Shown in pieces: positions 39,383 through 49,612 of a stretch of DNA of 53,506 bases (position 1 is its first letter; every line of letters begins with the position of its first letter). The translations under genes were made by a program, and so were the position numbers. Under the pieces are notes generated by a model, which was given only the letters and a program-made list of their open reading frames with translations, had not been told where the DNA came from and did not search any database. The DNA is taken from positions 1 through 53,506 of the forward strand of contig NZ_VOSK01000021.1 of assembly GCF_009296175.1 (NCBI RefSeq), read 5' to 3'. This stretch comes from Microvirga tunisiensis (GTDB taxonomy: Bacteria; Pseudomonadota; Alphaproteobacteria; Rhizobiales; Beijerinckiaceae).

Positions 39383-39444
39383 GAGCTTGACCTCCCTCAC
39401 CATGGATGCGAAAGCGCCCCGTCTTTCCCCAACCGTGGTGGCTC

Positions 39445-40446
39445 ATGTCCCAGACCCGCATCGACGTTCTCACCCTCGGCAACGCCATCGTTGACGTGCT
39501 CGCCCATACGGACGAGGCCTTCCTCATCCAGAAGAAGGTCCACAAGGGCGCCATGCAGCTCATCGACGAGGCCCGCGCCGAGGAGCTTTACGGCGACATG
39601 GGCCCGGCGATCATCGTGTCGGGCGGCTCGGGCGCCAACACGGCGGCGGGCGTCGCCTCCTTCGGGGTCAAGGCGGGCTTCATCGGCAAGGTGAAGAACG
39701 ACGAGACCGGCAAGCTCTTCGCCCATGATCTCAAGGCGATCGATGTGCATTACGACGTGACGCTCGCCGAGGATGGTCCCGCCACCGCCCGCAGCTTCAT
39801 CCTGGTGACGCCGGACGGCGAGCGCACCATGAACACCTATCTCGGCGCCTGCCAGAACCTGACCCCCGACGACGTGAACCCGGACACGGTGCGCGCCTCG
39901 AGCATCGTCTATCTCGAAGGCTATCTCTGGGATCCGCCGGCCGCCAAGGAGGCCTTCCGCAAGGCCGTGAAGATCGCCCACGAGGCCGGCAACAAGGTGG
40001 CCCTGACTCTCTCCGATGCCTTCTGCGTCGACCGCTATCGCGACGAGTTCCTGGGGCTGATGCGCGACGGCAGCCTCGACATTCTCTTCGCCAATATCCA
40101 CGAATTGCAGAGCCTCTACGGCACGTCCGACGCCGACACCGCATTGGCTGCGTTGCGCGAGGAAAACGTGCTCGGCGCGATCACCCGCTCGGCCGAGGGC
40201 GCGTTGATCGTCAGCCGCGGCGAGACCAAGGCCGTGCCGGCCTTCCCCGTGGAGCGCGTGGTCGACACCACGGGCGCCGGCGACCTCTTCGCCTCGGGCT
40301 TCCTCGCCGGCCTCGTTAACAACCTGGACCTCACCGACTGCGCTCGCCTCGGTGGCCTGGCCGCCGCCGAGATCATCAGCCATCTCGGCGCCCGCCCGCA
40401 GGCGAACCTCAAGGAGCTGGCGCAGCAGGAAGGGCTGCTCTCGTAA
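39445..40446 (+). CDS. Adenosine kinase (PfkB family)
   Basis: Phosphorylates adenosine to AMP for purine salvage. PfkB signatures: TLGNAIVDVLAHTDEAFL at the N-terminus, SGGSGANTAAGVASFG for the substrate, and the ATP/anion-hole motif VDTTGAGDLFASGFLAG with catalytic Asp. 333 residues, typical of the bacterial adenosine/fructokinase group; adenosine kinase is the usual alphaproteobacterial assignment but other nucleosides are possible. ATG 39445 gives MSQTRIDVLTLGN. It ends beside a repeat-filled gap. Confidence 0.83.
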   Translation: MSQTRIDVLTLGNAIVDVLAHTDEAFLIQKKVHKGAMQLIDEARAEELYGDMGPAIIVSGGSGANTAAGVASFGVKAGFIGKVKNDETGKLFAHDLKAIDVHYDVTLAEDGPATARSFILVTPDGERTMNTYLGACQNLTPDDVNPDTVRASSIVYLEGYLWDPPAAKEAFRKAVKIAHEAGNKVALTLSDAFCVDRYRDEFLGLMRDGSLDILFANIHELQSLYGTSDADTALAALREENVLGAITRSAEGALIVSRGETKAVPAFPVERVVDTTGAGDLFASGFLAGLVNNLDLTDCARLGGLAAAEIISHLGARPQANLKELAQQEGLLS

Positions 40447-40518
40447 GGATCGCCCTCCCCGTCATGGCCGGCCCTGTGCCGGCCATCCACCTCTTGAATC
40501 CATCAAGTCTCGCTCTGT

Positions 40519-40623
40519 CCTCATCCTGAGGAGGATTGCGTGAGCAATCCGTCTCGAAGGAGCTTCCAGTGCTCTCTGGATCCTCCTTCGAGACGCAGAC
40601 CGCGTCTGCTCCTCAGGATGAGG
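40519..40623. repeat. Dispersed palindromic repeat, CCTCATCCTGAGGA...TCCTCAGGATGAGG
   Basis: Outer arms CCTCATCCTGAGGA (40519-40532) and TCCTCAGGATGAGG (40610-40623) are exact complements; inner arms CGTCTCGAAGGA (40550-40561) and TCCTTCGAGACG (40584-40595) are too. It is a nested cruciform-type repeat. A degenerate copy lies at 17281-17387. The rest of the 40447-40645 gap has a fragment of the GTCATGGCCGG family. Confidence 0.85.
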
Positions 40624-40645
40624 TGAGAGCTTGTGGCAAAAGGGT

Positions 40646-41167
40646 CTAACCCCTTCCCGTCTGCCCGAACCACAGTCCGAACAAAGCCGCGAGCGAGACG
40701 AGCGCCAGGAAGCCGTTGAACATCACCAGGAGGAACGGCGGAATGCGCTGCACGTCCGGATGCGGCGGTTGCGATCCCGTAAAGATCTGACGCCAGACGG
40801 CGGAGGCGAAGCAGAAGGCGCTGAACAGGATCAGGACCGAGCCGGTGGAGAGGATCATCCAGTCCGGCACGACGCCCTCCAAAAGCTTCTTCGCGCCGAT
40901 GCCGGACGCGAGCGACGCCAGTCCCGTTCGCACCCAGGCCGCGTAGGTGCGCTCGGCCGCGAAAACCGTCCGGTTGGCCGCGAGTTCCGTGCGCCGGTCG
41001 GCGCTGTCCTTCATCTGCACGCTGGCGGTTGCGGTCGTCTTGGCGGCGGCCTGCGTGTGTTCGGCCGCCTCTTGCGTCTGCTCGGCGGCCTCCTGGCTCT
41101 GGGTTGCCGCTTCCTTCGCGTGCTCGGCGCTTTGCTTGAGTTTTTCGTCGACCGGCTGCGTCGCCAT
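40646..41167 (-). CDS. DUF202/YidH-family membrane protein with long helical N-terminus
   Basis: 173 residues. The C-terminal ~115 residues match the DUF202 (YidH) membrane domain: TVFAAERTYAAWVRTGLASLAS, then three hydrophobic helices. The N-terminal ~55 residues form a low-complexity amphipathic helix rich in Ala, Gln and Glu (repeats of QEAAEQT and EHTQAA), probably a coiled coil. Function unknown. It follows coaA by 56 bases on the same strand. Confidence 0.8.
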   Translation of the reverse strand: MATQPVDEKLKQSAEHAKEAATQSQEAAEQTQEAAEHTQAAAKTTATASVQMKDSADRRTELAANRTVFAAERTYAAWVRTGLASLASGIGAKKLLEGVVPDWMILSTGSVLILFSAFCFASAVWRQIFTGSQPPHPDVQRIPPFLLVMFNGFLALVSLAALFGLWFGQTGRG

Positions 41168-41223
41168 GCATCCTCCGCTCATCTGGAGGCACAACGCTCA
41201 AGGTTATGAAAAGGTCAGCGCCG

Positions 41224-42201
41224 TCAAAGCCGTCGCAGCGCCACCGTCTCGATCCGGTGGCTCGGGCCCTTCTTCAGGATCAGGCTCGCGCGCTGGCGGG
41301 TCGGAACGATGTTTTCCTGCAGGTTCACCAGGTTGATGCGGTTCCACAAGCCGTCGGCGATGTTGATGGCCTCGTCCTCGCGCAGTTCCGCATAGCGCCG
41401 GAAATAGGACAGCGGATCGCGGAAGGCGGTGTGGCGCAGGCGCAGGAACCGGTTCACGTACCAGCGGTGCAGGTCGTCCTCGTCAGCGTCGATATAGACC
41501 GAGAAGTCGAAGAAGTCCGACACGAAGGGAATGGCCGTGCCGTCCTTGGGCATGCGTGCGGGCTGGAGCACGTTGAGCCCTTCGACGATCAGGATGTCCG
41601 GCCGGTCGACCATCGTCTCCTCGCCGGGCACCACGTCATAGACCAGGTGGGAATAGAGCGGCGCCTTCACGTTGCGCTTGCCTGCCTTGATGTCGGCGAG
41701 GAAGTGCAGGAGCTTCCCTGTGTCGTAGCTTTCCGGAAAGCCCTTGCGCTCCATCAATCCGAGCCGCGTCAGCTCCGCATTGGGCAGGAGGAAGCCGTCG
41801 GTGGTGACGAGGTCGACCTTCGGGGTGTTGGGCCAGCGGGCCAGGAGTGCCTTGAGCACGCGGGCCGTGGTGGACTTGCCGACCGCGACCGAGCCCGCCA
41901 CGCCGATGATGTAGGGTACTTTCTCCTGATGCTCCGCGAGGAGGAAGCGTTGGGTCGCCTTGAACAGCCCTTGCGTGGCCGCGACGTAGAGGGACAGAAG
42001 GCGCGAGAGCGGCAGGTAGATCGCCGCCACCTCGTCGATGGAGATTGGATCGTTGAGGGATTGCAGCCGCATCACCTCGTCGACGGTCAGCGTCATCGGC
42101 GCGTCGGCGCGGAGGCGGGCCCATTCGTCACGGGGGAATGTGCGGTAGGGCGAGAGGCCGTCATCGTCCTCGTCGGCGGACATCAGGTTGGGCTGGTCCA
42201 T
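41224..42201 (-). CDS. coaA: Type I pantothenate kinase
   Basis: First committed enzyme of CoA synthesis. P-loop [17 protein letters not shown], substrate region [16 protein letters not shown] and [16 protein letters not shown], and late [31 protein letters not shown] 42201 has AAGAGGTGG upstream at the right distance. 325 residues. With coaE at 34.2 kb the window has both ends of the CoA pathway. It follows hisE at the end of the histidine operon. Confidence 0.95.
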   Translation of the reverse strand: MDQPNLMSADEDDDGLSPYRTFPRDEWARLRADAPMTLTVDEVMRLQSLNDPISIDEVAAIYLPLSRLLSLYVAATQGLFKATQRFLLAEHQEKVPYIIGVAGSVAVGKSTTARVLKALLARWPNTPKVDLVTTDGFLLPNAELTRLGLMERKGFPESYDTGKLLHFLADIKAGKRNVKAPLYSHLVYDVVPGEETMVDRPDILIVEGLNVLQPARMPKDGTAIPFVSDFFDFSVYIDADEDDLHRWYVNRFLRLRHTAFRDPLSYFRRYAELREDEAINIADGLWNRINLVNLQENIVPTRQRASLILKKGPSHRIETVALRRL

Positions 42202-42222
42202 GCGAACCACCTCTTTTCCATG

Positions 42223-42543
42223 TTAGGTCTTGCGCGCGGCCTTCTCCGCAAGACCCGACTGCGCCGTGCGGCGCTCCAGTTCGGCCATGACGTCACTTAG
42301 CGGAATGTTTGCGCCCTGCAACACGACCAAAAGATGATACAGCACATCCGCCGCTTCCGCCGTGAGGTTCTGCCGGTCGCCCTCGACGGCCGCGATGGCG
42401 GCCTCCACCGCCTCCTCGCCCAGCTTCTTGGCCGCCTTGGCCGGTCCGCCGGCGATGAGCTTGGCCGTATAGGATTCGGTGGCCGGCGCCGCCGCGCGCT
42501 CGGCCACGATGCGGGCGAGGTCGTCGAGGGTGAAGGAGGTCAT
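42223..42543 (-). CDS. hisE: Phosphoribosyl-ATP pyrophosphatase
   Basis: Second step of histidine synthesis, hydrolysing PR-ATP to PR-AMP. The helical MazG-like fold shows [29 protein letters not shown] and [15 protein letters not shown] with its metal-binding acidic residues. 106 residues. ATG 42543 was chosen over an upstream Met inside a repeat. It is separated from hisF by that repeat (42555-42653), but is cotranscribed in order. Confidence 0.95.
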   Translation of the reverse strand: MTSFTLDDLARIVAERAAAPATESYTAKLIAGGPAKAAKKLGEEAVEAAIAAVEGDRQNLTAEAADVLYHLLVVLQGANIPLSDVMAELERRTAQSGLAEKAARKT

Positions 42544-42554
42544 GTCGCTTTCAC

Positions 42555-42653
42555 TGTCATTCCCGGCCGGAGCGTAGCGGAGGAGAAGGGAATCCATCCT
42601 CCGTGCTTAATCGTAGATCCCTTTCCCGGCCTTTCGGGCCGCCGGGGATGACA
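42555..42653. repeat. Dispersed palindromic repeat inside the his operon, TGTCATTCCCGGC / GCCGGGGATGACA
   Basis: Same family as 12808-12917 and 25617-25714: TGTCATTCCCGGCCGGAGCG at one end and CCCTTTCCCGG...GCCGCCGGGGATGACA at the other. It separates hisF from hisE, so it would be transcribed as a hairpin within the operon. Confidence 0.8.
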
Positions 42654-42674
42654 CTCGGTCCTTATTCTCTGTTC

Positions 42675-43457
42675 TCAGGCCGCCTTGTCCAGCCGCATCT
42701 TCAAGCCCTTGTCGGCCATGTAGCCCTTGGCCTCGCCGATCGTGTGCGTGCCGAAGTGGAAGATCGAGGCGGCGAGCACGGCGCTGGCATGGCCCTTCTC
42801 GACGCCGTCGACCAGGTGATCGAGATTGCCGACGCCGCCGGACGCGATGACGGGCACGGAGACGGCATCCGCGATGGCGCGCACGAGAGCGAGATCGTAG
42901 CCGCCCTTGGTGCCGTCCCGGTCCATGGAGGTGACCAGAAGCTCCCCTGCCCCCCGTTCAGCGACCTGTCTGGCGAACGCGATGGCGTCGATGCCCGTGG
43001 CGTTGCGCCCGCCGTGGGTGAAGATCTCCCAGCGCGGAGCCTCGCCCTCCTCCGACACCTTCTTGGCGTCGATGGCCACGACGATGCATTGGTTGCCGAA
43101 TTTTTCCGCGGCCTCGCGCACGAAATCCGGGTTTTTCACCGCCGCCGTGTTGATCGAGACCTTGTCGGCCCCGGCGAGCAGAAGCTTGCGGATGTCCTCC
43201 ACGGTGCGAACGCCGCCGCCGACGGTGAGCGGCATGAAGCAGGCCTCCGCCGTGCGCTGCACCACGTCGAGCAGGATCCCCCTCGCCTCGTGGCTTGCCG
43301 TGATGTCGAGGAAGCAGAGCTCGTCGGCCCCGGCCGCATCGTAGGCCTTTGCCGCTTCGACCGGATCGCCCGCATCGACGAGATCGACGAACTGCACGCC
43401 CTTCACGACGCGCCCGTCCTTCACGTCCAGGCAGGGAATGAGACGCACTTTGAGCAT
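42675..43457 (-). CDS. hisF: Imidazole glycerol phosphate synthase cyclase subunit
   Basis: Forms imidazole glycerol phosphate and AICAR with HisH. TIM barrel with catalytic Asp near the start ([14 protein letters not shown]) and in [12 protein letters not shown], phosphate-binding [12 protein letters not shown] and [12 protein letters not shown]. 260 residues. ATG 43457 overlaps the hisA stop (TGATG). Confidence 0.97.
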   Translation of the reverse strand: MLKVRLIPCLDVKDGRVVKGVQFVDLVDAGDPVEAAKAYDAAGADELCFLDITASHEARGILLDVVQRTAEACFMPLTVGGGVRTVEDIRKLLLAGADKVSINTAAVKNPDFVREAAEKFGNQCIVVAIDAKKVSEEGEAPRWEIFTHGGRNATGIDAIAFARQVAERGAGELLVTSMDRDGTKGGYDLALVRAIADAVSVPVIASGGVGNLDHLVDGVEKGHASAVLAASIFHFGTHTIGEAKGYMADKGLKMRLDKAA

Positions 43458-44200
43458 CAGGCAGGTTCCTTGCGCACGGAGCGGAGCAGCGCCAGCGCCT
43501 CTTCCGGGTCGATGCGCCCGTCATAGAGGGCACGGCCGGAGATGGCACCGTTGAGGACGCTGCAATCGGGCCTCGTGAGGCGCTCGATATCGGCCATGGA
43601 GGCAAGGCCGCCCGAGGCGATGACCGGGATCGAGACGGTGCGGGCCAAGCCTAAGGTCATCGGGAAGTTGAGGCCTTTCAGGATGCCGTCGCGGGCGATG
43701 TCCGTGTAGATGATGGCGGCGACGCCCGCATCCTCGAAGCGGCGCCCGAGCTCTTCCGCCGACAGGGTCGATGTCTGGGCCCAACCCTCGACGGCGACCA
43801 GCCCGTCCTTGGCGTCGATGCCGACGGCGATCTTGCCCGGATGGAGCCGGGCAACTTCCCGCACGAAGGCAGGATCGCGCACGGCGGCCGTGCCGATGAT
43901 GACGCGGGACACGCCCTTCCCGAGCCAGCCCTCCACGGTCTTCATGTCGCGGATGCCGCCGCCGAGCTGCACGGGGATCGTGACCCGCGTCAGGATGTTC
44001 TCGACGGCAGCGGCATTCATCGGCTTGCCGGCGAAGGCTCCGTCGAGATCGACCACATGCAGCCACTCGAAGCCCTGAGCCTCGAAGGTGGCGGCCTGGT
44101 CGGCCGGGTCGTCGTTGAACACGGTCGCCTGGTCCATGTCGCCTTGAATGAGGCGGACGCAGCGGCCCTCTTTGAGATCGATTGCGGGGTAGAGGATCAC
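43457..44200 (-). CDS. hisA: Phosphoribosylformimino-AICAR ribotide isomerase
   Basis: Fourth step of histidine synthesis. TIM barrel with [14 protein letters not shown] (catalytic Asp), [15 protein letters not shown] and [15 protein letters not shown], and [18 protein letters not shown] 44200 (overlapping the hisH stop as GTGA) is chosen; a GTG at 44209 is possible. 247 residues. Confidence 0.96.
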   Translation of the reverse strand: MILYPAIDLKEGRCVRLIQGDMDQATVFNDDPADQAATFEAQGFEWLHVVDLDGAFAGKPMNAAAVENILTRVTIPVQLGGGIRDMKTVEGWLGKGVSRVIIGTAAVRDPAFVREVARLHPGKIAVGIDAKDGLVAVEGWAQTSTLSAEELGRRFEDAGVAAIIYTDIARDGILKGLNFPMTLGLARTVSIPVIASGGLASMADIERLTRPDCSVLNGAISGRALYDGRIDPEEALALLRSVRKEPA

Positions 44201-44847
44201 GGGCGCCACCTCAAGAAATTGGCGATGAGCTTGAGGCCGAGCGCCTGGCTCTTTTCGGGATGAAACTGGGTGCCGACGAGATTGTCCCGTCCGACGACGG
44301 CCGTGACCGGGCCGCCGTAATCGGCGGTTGCGACCACGTCGTCCGGGCTGGCGGGCGAGAGCGCATAGGAATGCACGAAATAGGCGTGCAGCCCGTCCGG
44401 CCCGGTCGGAATGCCGTCGAGCAGCGGGTGCGGCTTCGCCAGCGTCAGAGTGTTCCAGCCCATATGCGGGATCTTCAGGTGAGGATCGCTCGGCCGGATG
44501 GGCTTCACGTCGCCCTGGATCCAGTCGAGGCCGTAGCTCGTGGTGTGCTCGAGACCCCGTGTCGCCATGAGCTGCATGCCGACGCAGATGCCGAAGAACG
44601 GACGCTTGTCCTCATGGACGCGCCGCTGCAGCACCTCCACCATGCCGGGTACGGCATCGAGGCCGCGGCGGCAATCGGCGAAGGCGCCGACGCCCGGCAG
44701 CACGATCCGGTCGGCCCTGGCGACGAGGCTCGGGTCGGACGAGACGGCAATGGAGAGGTCGAGCTCCGCCTCGCGCGCCGCCCGCTCGAAGGCCTTGGCG
44801 GCGGAGTGCAGGTTGCCGGACCCGTAATCGATGATGACGACGCTCAC
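44197..44847 (-). CDS. hisH: Imidazole glycerol phosphate synthase glutaminase subunit
   Basis: Supplies ammonia from glutamine to HisF. Class I glutamine amidotransferase with nucleophile Cys in [15 protein letters not shown] and His-Glu in [11 protein letters not shown], plus [18 protein letters not shown] at the start. 216 residues, GTG start at 44847 overlapping the stop of the upstream DUF2628 gene. Confidence 0.96.
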   Translation of the reverse strand: MSVVIIDYGSGNLHSAAKAFERAAREAELDLSIAVSSDPSLVARADRIVLPGVGAFADCRRGLDAVPGMVEVLQRRVHEDKRPFFGICVGMQLMATRGLEHTTSYGLDWIQGDVKPIRPSDPHLKIPHMGWNTLTLAKPHPLLDGIPTGPDGLHAYFVHSYALSPASPDDVVATADYGGPVTAVVGRDNLVGTQFHPEKSQALGLKLIANFLRWRP

Positions 44848-45335
44848 CGGGGACGCTCCGCATCGGGAAAGAGGCCGATCACCGGCTCGGGCCTCCGGGG
44901 GGTGGACAGAACGGCTGACGGCGCCGGGTTGCGGGGCAGGGCGGACGGCTTGGCCTCGAGCCAGCGGGCGAAGGCCCTGGCCTCCGCCTCGTCCTGGTCT
45001 TCCGCCGTGACCGCGTCGACCATGGGCAGGCCGCGGCGCGCCAGGGTCCAGCGCCGGAGGCTGTTGGCCTCAAGCCCGATCAGGGCCTGCAGCAGAGCTT
45101 GAGCGATGGAGCCGGCGAGGGGATGCACGTCCAGCACGGCCATGAGGCCGCCGAAGGCGAAGACGACGATCAGCACGCCGATCCCGGCGAGCCAGAGCCG
45201 GTGGTAGAAGAACCAGAGGAAGGTGAAGAAGAAGGCCCCCCAGGAGAAGGCATCCTTCACGAGCTCGGATTCGTCCAGAGCTGTCGGATCGCCCGGCCGC
45301 GCATCGCGCGGAAGGTGCAGGGTATAGGTGGTCAT
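44844..45335 (-). CDS. DUF2628 membrane protein in the his operon
   Basis: 163 residues with an amphipathic N-terminus ([24 protein letters not shown]) and two further hydrophobic helices ([20 protein letters not shown] and the segment near [18 protein letters not shown]), then a charged Pro-rich tail. DUF2628 has no known function. Sandwiched between hisB and hisH, with GTGA overlap into hisH, so it is translated from the his transcript; this insertion is seen in Rhizobiales. Confidence 0.85.
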   Translation of the reverse strand: MTTYTLHLPRDARPGDPTALDESELVKDAFSWGAFFFTFLWFFYHRLWLAGIGVLIVVFAFGGLMAVLDVHPLAGSIAQALLQALIGLEANSLRRWTLARRGLPMVDAVTAEDQDEAEARAFARWLEAKPSALPRNPAPSAVLSTPRRPEPVIGLFPDAERPR

Positions 45336-45411
45336 GGCGACGTTTCCTCAAGCCCCGTCCGGTGAGGTGACGACAAGTGTCTCGCCGGACAAGGCGTTCT
45401 CTTGTTTAGAA

Positions 45412-46002
45412 CTAGAGCGTACCCTTGGTGGAGGGAACGCGGCCCTCTTCCCTTGGGTCCAGTGCCACGGCCTGACGCAAGGCCCGTGCCAAGCCCTTGA
45501 AGCAACTCTCGGCAATATGGTGGCTGTTCTCGCCGTAGAGCGTTTCCACGTGCAGGGTCAGCCCCGCATTGATGGCAAACGCCTGATAGAACTCACGCAC
45601 CAGCTCGGTGTCGAAAACGCCGATCTTCTCCGTCGGGAAGGTGGTCCGGAACACCAGGAAGGGGCGGCCCGATATGTCGAGCGCGACGCGCGTCAAGGTC
45701 TCATCCATCGGACAATGGATGTCGGCATAGCGCGAGATGCCCTTTTTATCGCCAAGCGCCTGCAGGATAGCCTGACCCAGCGCAATCCCGGTATCCTCGG
45801 TCGTATGATGCTGGTCCACATGCAAGTCGCCGGTTACCTTCACGGTCAGGTCGAAGAGACCGTGTCGGGCAAACAGTTCGAGCATATGGTCGAGGAAGCC
45901 GACCCCCGTGGAGATTTCGGCCTTGCCGGTGCCGTCCAGGGCAATCGACACGGCGACATCGGTCTCGGCGGTGCGACGGCTAACGCTCGCGGAGCGCATC
46001 AT
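45412..46002 (-). CDS. hisB: Imidazoleglycerol-phosphate dehydratase
   Basis: Sixth step of histidine synthesis. Manganese-binding histidines are in [34 protein letters not shown] and [14 protein letters not shown]. 196 residues, the single-function form without the HisN phosphatase. ATG 46002 with AAAGGA five bases away; a second ATG follows. Head of the minus-strand his run (hisB, DUF2628, hisH, hisA, hisF, hisE), divergent from hslV over 154 bases. Confidence 0.96.
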   Translation of the reverse strand: MMRSASVSRRTAETDVAVSIALDGTGKAEISTGVGFLDHMLELFARHGLFDLTVKVTGDLHVDQHHTTEDTGIALGQAILQALGDKKGISRYADIHCPMDETLTRVALDISGRPFLVFRTTFPTEKIGVFDTELVREFYQAFAINAGLTLHVETLYGENSHHIAESCFKGLARALRQAVALDPREEGRVPSTKGTL

Positions 46003-46156
46003 CAAAATCCTTTGCGGAACAGGAGACGAGGCCTTCTAGCAAGCCGCGACGAGAAATGCCACCCGCGTTGCTTTTGGCCGATGAATGATTAAGTCAGCCC
46101 TGAAATGGCCTTGTGGCCGATGCTGAGTTATTCCCGCCCGCCGGAGTTCTATCCTC

Positions 46157-46711
46157 GTGTCCGAAGACGCCACCCCCCGCATGCATGCCACCACCATCCT
46201 CATGGTCCGGAAAGGAGGCCGCGTCGTCATCGGCGGCGACGGTCAGGTGAGCCTGGGGCAGACCGTCGTGAAGGGCAATGCGCGAAAGGTCCGCCGCCTC
46301 GCCAAGGGCGGCGTGATCGGCGGCTTCGCCGGCTCCACGGCCGATGCCTTCACCCTGTTCGAGCGCCTCGAGGCCAAGCTCGAGCAATATCCCGGCCAGC
46401 TCACCCGGGCCTGCGTCGAGCTCACCAAGGACTGGCGCACCGACCGGTATCTGCGCCGCCTGGAGGCGATGATGCTCGTCGCCGACAAGGACGTGGGCCT
46501 GCTGTTGTCCGGCGCCGGTGACGTGCTGGAGCCGGAAAACGGCATCATGGCCATCGGTTCCGGCGGCAACTACGCCCTCGCTGCCGCGCGCGCCTTGGCT
46601 GATTCCGAGATGGATGCGGAAGCCATCGTGCGCCGGTCCCTTGGCATCGCCGCCGAGATCTGCGTCTACACGAACTCGAATATTGTCATTGAGACCTTGG
46701 ACATCGAATGA
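46157..46711 (+). CDS. hslV: ATP-dependent protease proteolytic subunit HslV (ClpQ)
   Basis: Proteasome-like peptidase of the HslVU complex. The catalytic Thr is exposed after propeptide [48 protein letters not shown] and [19 protein letters not shown] follow. GTG start at 46157 is used in the given frame. 184 residues. The stop overlaps hslU (ATGA). Confidence 0.96.
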   Translation: MSEDATPRMHATTILMVRKGGRVVIGGDGQVSLGQTVVKGNARKVRRLAKGGVIGGFAGSTADAFTLFERLEAKLEQYPGQLTRACVELTKDWRTDRYLRRLEAMMLVADKDVGLLLSGAGDVLEPENGIMAIGSGGNYALAAARALADSEMDAEAIVRRSLGIAAEICVYTNSNIVIETLDIE

Positions 46712-48021
46712 CCACGTTTTCTCCCCGCGAAATCGTTTCCGAACTCGACCGCTACATCGTCGGCCAGAACGACGCCAAGCGCGCGGTCGCCATTGCGCTG
46801 CGCAACCGCTGGCGCAGGCAGCAGCTCGAAGGTAGCTTGCGCGAAGAGGTGGCGCCGAAGAACATTCTCATGATCGGCCCGACCGGCTGCGGCAAGACCG
46901 AGATCTCGCGCCGCCTCGCCAAGCTCGCGGGCGCGCCGTTCATCAAGATCGAGGCGACCAAGTTCACGGAGGTCGGCTATGTCGGCCGCGACGTGGAGCA
47001 GATCGTGCGGGATCTCGTGGAGATCGGCATCGGTCTCGTGAAGGACGAACGCCGCCGTCAGGTCCAGGCGAAAGCACATGTGGCGGCGGAAGAGCGCGTG
47101 CTCGATGCGCTCGTCGGCTCCACGTCCAGCGCCGCGACCCGCGATTCCTTCCGCCGCAAGCTGCGCGCCAACGAACTCGACGACAAGGAGATCGAGGTCG
47201 AATTGCAATCGGGCGGAGGGCAGGGCATGCCCATGTTCGATATCCCGGGCATGCCCGGAGCATCGGTGGGCGCGATCAACCTCTCCGATATGTTCGGCAA
47301 GGCCTTCGGCGGAGGACGCGCGAAAACTCGCCGCACCACCGTGCGCGAGGCTTATGAGCCGCTGGTGATGGAAGAGGCCGACAAGCTGCTCGACCAGGAC
47401 GCCATCGTGCAGGAGGCGCTGCGCCAAGTGGAGAACAACGGCATCGTGTTCCTCGACGAGATCGACAAGATCTGCGCCCGGGAAAGCCGTGGCGGAGCCG
47501 ATGTCTCCCGCGAGGGCGTGCAGCGCGATCTTCTGCCGCTGATCGAAGGCACCACCGTGTCGACGAAATACGGCCCGGTGAAAACGGACCACATCCTGTT
47601 CATCGCCTCCGGCGCGTTCCACGTGTCGAAGCCGTCGGATCTGCTGCCCGAACTGCAGGGCCGTCTGCCGATCCGCGTCGAGCTCGCACCGCTGACGGTA
47701 GAGGATTTCAAGCGCATCCTGACCGAGACGGAAGCAAGCCTCATCAAGCAGTCGGTAGCGCTGATGCAGACCGAGGGCGTGGGCCTCGTCTTCACGGACG
47801 ATGCCATCGATGCGCTGGCGCAAGTGGCCGTCGACGTGAACAACTCGGTCGAGAACATCGGCGCACGTCGTCTGCAGACGGTGCTCGAGCGGGTGCTCGA
47901 CGACGTGTCGTTCACGGCGCCCGACCGTTCGGGCGAGACGGTGACCATCGACGCCGCTTACGTGCGTGGCGAGGTGGAAACGCTGGCGAAGAACACGGAC
48001 CTGAGCCGGTTTATTTTGTAA
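46708..48021 (+). CDS. hslU: HslU ATPase (ClpY)
   Basis: AAA+ unfoldase that feeds HslV. Walker [17 protein letters not shown], the inserted I-domain (residues ~110-240, with a glycine-rich run near [13 protein letters not shown]), Walker [12 protein letters not shown], sensor region [16 protein letters not shown] and the C-terminal tail LSRFIL that docks into HslV. 437 residues. The operon is normally heat-shock controlled; I did not find a sure sigma-32 promoter in the 46006-46156 gap. Confidence 0.96.
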   Translation: MTTFSPREIVSELDRYIVGQNDAKRAVAIALRNRWRRQQLEGSLREEVAPKNILMIGPTGCGKTEISRRLAKLAGAPFIKIEATKFTEVGYVGRDVEQIVRDLVEIGIGLVKDERRRQVQAKAHVAAEERVLDALVGSTSSAATRDSFRRKLRANELDDKEIEVELQSGGGQGMPMFDIPGMPGASVGAINLSDMFGKAFGGGRAKTRRTTVREAYEPLVMEEADKLLDQDAIVQEALRQVENNGIVFLDEIDKICARESRGGADVSREGVQRDLLPLIEGTTVSTKYGPVKTDHILFIASGAFHVSKPSDLLPELQGRLPIRVELAPLTVEDFKRILTETEASLIKQSVALMQTEGVGLVFTDDAIDALAQVAVDVNNSVENIGARRLQTVLERVLDDVSFTAPDRSGETVTIDAAYVRGEVETLAKNTDLSRFIL

Positions 48022-48036
48022 CTCCACACTGTCATT

Positions 48037-48189
48037 ACTGTCATTCCGGGGCGAGCGAAGCGAGAGCCCGGAATCCATAACCGCTAACGATGCAGGATGG
48101 GGCGACGCGGTGTCCGAAGCGCCTTACATGATAGGCGTCGTGTTTATGGATTCCGGGCTCGGCTCTACGAGCCGCCCCGGAATGACAGT
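48037..48189. repeat. Long imperfect inverted repeat after hslU
   Basis: ACTGTCATTCCGGGGCG (48037 on) and CGCCCCGGAATGACAGT (to 48189) are outer arms; GAGCCCGGAATCCATAA and TTATGGATTCCGGGCTC are inner arms. The 150-bp structure fills most of the hslU gap and may end the hslVU transcript. It is a third repeat family, distinct from the GGGGATGACA set. Confidence 0.85.
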
Positions 48190-48236
48190 GACAGGCGTGC
48201 ATGGAACCACCCTGCTGATTCGCGACTTGCATCGGG

Positions 48237-49007
48237 ATGAATCCGGACCTGCAGGATCTGAAAGTGAAGGCGCTGATCATCCACCAGCGCCTCTGTGAGG
48301 TCTATGGCTGTCCCATTCCGTATTTCCACTCCCTCGATCCTCTGAGCGAGCTGATCTCCTCGCTGCTGTCCCACCGCACACGCAACGCGGATTCGGGCCG
48401 CGCCTTCAAGGCGTTGCGAGCACGCTACGGCGATTGGCGCGCCATGATGAACGCGCCGACGGAGGAGGTGGAGGAGACCATCCAAGGCGTGACATGGCCC
48501 GAGCAGAAGGCACCACGCCTGCAAGCGGTGCTTCGCGCCATCGAGGAGCGGCATGGCAGCCTCTCGCTCGATTTCCTTAGCGCCATGCCGGTCGCGGAGG
48601 CGAGGGCGTGGCTCGAGAGCATTCCGGGAATCGGCCCGAAGACGAGTGCTGCGGTGCTGTCGTTCTCGATGCTGCGGAAGGCGGCTCTGCCCGTCGACAG
48701 CCACCATCATCGGGTCGCGCAGCGCACCGGCCTCATTCCGCAATCGGCGGCGGTCGGCCCGTCCCATGCGGCGCTCGCCGGCCTGCTGCCCGAGGACTGG
48801 AACGCGCAGCAGGTCTACGACCATCACGAGGTCATGATGCTCCACGGTCAGCGCTGCTGCTTCTTCAAGAGCCCGGCCTGCGGGCGCTGCGCCATTCTCG
48901 ATCTCTGTCCGACCGGGCAGGGGCGGGTGGCGGGGACGCGGAGTATCGCCATCAAGTCGGAAGGCGCGGTGCAGGATCATCGATCCTCACGTTCCCGCGA
49001 GAGATAG
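48237..49007 (+). CDS. Endonuclease III-like HhH-GPD DNA glycosylase
   Basis: Base-excision-repair protein, 256 residues. Helix-hairpin-helix SIPGIGPKTSAAVL with the catalytic Lys, the GPD Asp in LPVDSHHHRVAQRTG, and an iron-sulfur cluster loop CCFFKSPACGRCAILDLC (Cys-x6-Cys-x2-Cys-x5-Cys). The N-terminal LISSLLSHRTRNADSGRAF replaces the LLSAQATD of classical Nth, so this is the divergent Nth-like subfamily and substrate preference is uncertain. Confidence 0.87.
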   Translation: MNPDLQDLKVKALIIHQRLCEVYGCPIPYFHSLDPLSELISSLLSHRTRNADSGRAFKALRARYGDWRAMMNAPTEEVEETIQGVTWPEQKAPRLQAVLRAIEERHGSLSLDFLSAMPVAEARAWLESIPGIGPKTSAAVLSFSMLRKAALPVDSHHHRVAQRTGLIPQSAAVGPSHAALAGLLPEDWNAQQVYDHHEVMMLHGQRCCFFKSPACGRCAILDLCPTGQGRVAGTRSIAIKSEGAVQDHRSSRSRER

Positions 49008-49080
49008 CCCGAAATTCCTCGAATACGGAACGAGCTGCGGGTTTTCCGCGTTCGCCTCCCACGATTGAAGGAGTGAACTC

Positions 49081-49557
49081 ATGCGTAAGTTCGTCTTGGC
49101 TGTCGCCGCCACGGCAGCCCTTAGTACCCTAGGCTTTGCCGCTCCGGCTTCCGCTGCCGAGACGCGGACCATGCCGATCGATCAGCTTGCTGCCGCAGTG
49201 CGGAACGGCGACGTGATGACCGCCTATGTGCAGGATTACTATCGTGGACGCGCCGTTCGGCGTGCTTATCGCGGCGGCGGCCCGCGCTACGTGGAGCGCC
49301 GCGGCTACGGTCCGCGCGGCTATTATGGGGGCCGCTATTACGGCAATCGCGGCTATTACCGCCGCGATTACGGCTCGGCCGCCGCAGCGGGCGCCATCGG
49401 CTTGGCTACCGGCGCCATCATCGGCGGTGCGATCGCCCAGTCGCAGGCTGCGCCGGCCTATGGTGGCAATGCCTATTGCGCCCAGCGCTTCAAGTCCTAC
49501 GACCCGGGCTCGGGCACCTATCTCGGCTATGACGGCCTGCGCCATCCCTGCCCGTAA
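49081..49557 (+). CDS. BA14K-like secreted Gly/Tyr/Arg-rich protein
   Basis: 158 residues with a Sec signal peptide (cleavage after ASAAE, residue ~25). The middle is Gly-Tyr-Arg rich (RRGYGPRGYYGGRYYGNRG), then a hydrophobic Gly-rich stretch (AAAGAIGLATGAIIGGAIAQ), and the C-terminus YCAQRFKSYDPGSGTYLGYD ending in CP, the BA14K signature. BA14K proteins are Rhizobiales surface/lectin-like immunogens of unclear function. GAAGGAG precedes the ATG. An intrinsic terminator follows. Confidence 0.85.
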   Translation: MRKFVLAVAATAALSTLGFAAPASAAETRTMPIDQLAAAVRNGDVMTAYVQDYYRGRAVRRAYRGGGPRYVERRGYGPRGYYGGRYYGNRGYYRRDYGSAAAAGAIGLATGAIIGGAIAQSQAAPAYGGNAYCAQRFKSYDPGSGTYLGYDGLRHPCP

Positions 49558-49579
49558 CGGTATCGAAGCATGAATGAAA

Positions 49580-49607
49580 GAAGCGGGCCTCATGGCCCGC
49601 TTCTTTT
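49580..49607. terminator. Intrinsic terminator between BA14K gene and ridA
   Basis: GAAGCGGGCC (49580-49589), loop TCAT, GGCCCGCTTC (49594-49603), then TTTTG. On the opposite strand it is preceded by AAAG, so it may serve both converging genes; ridA stops at 49613. Confidence 0.85.
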
Positions 49608-49612
49608 GCGTC

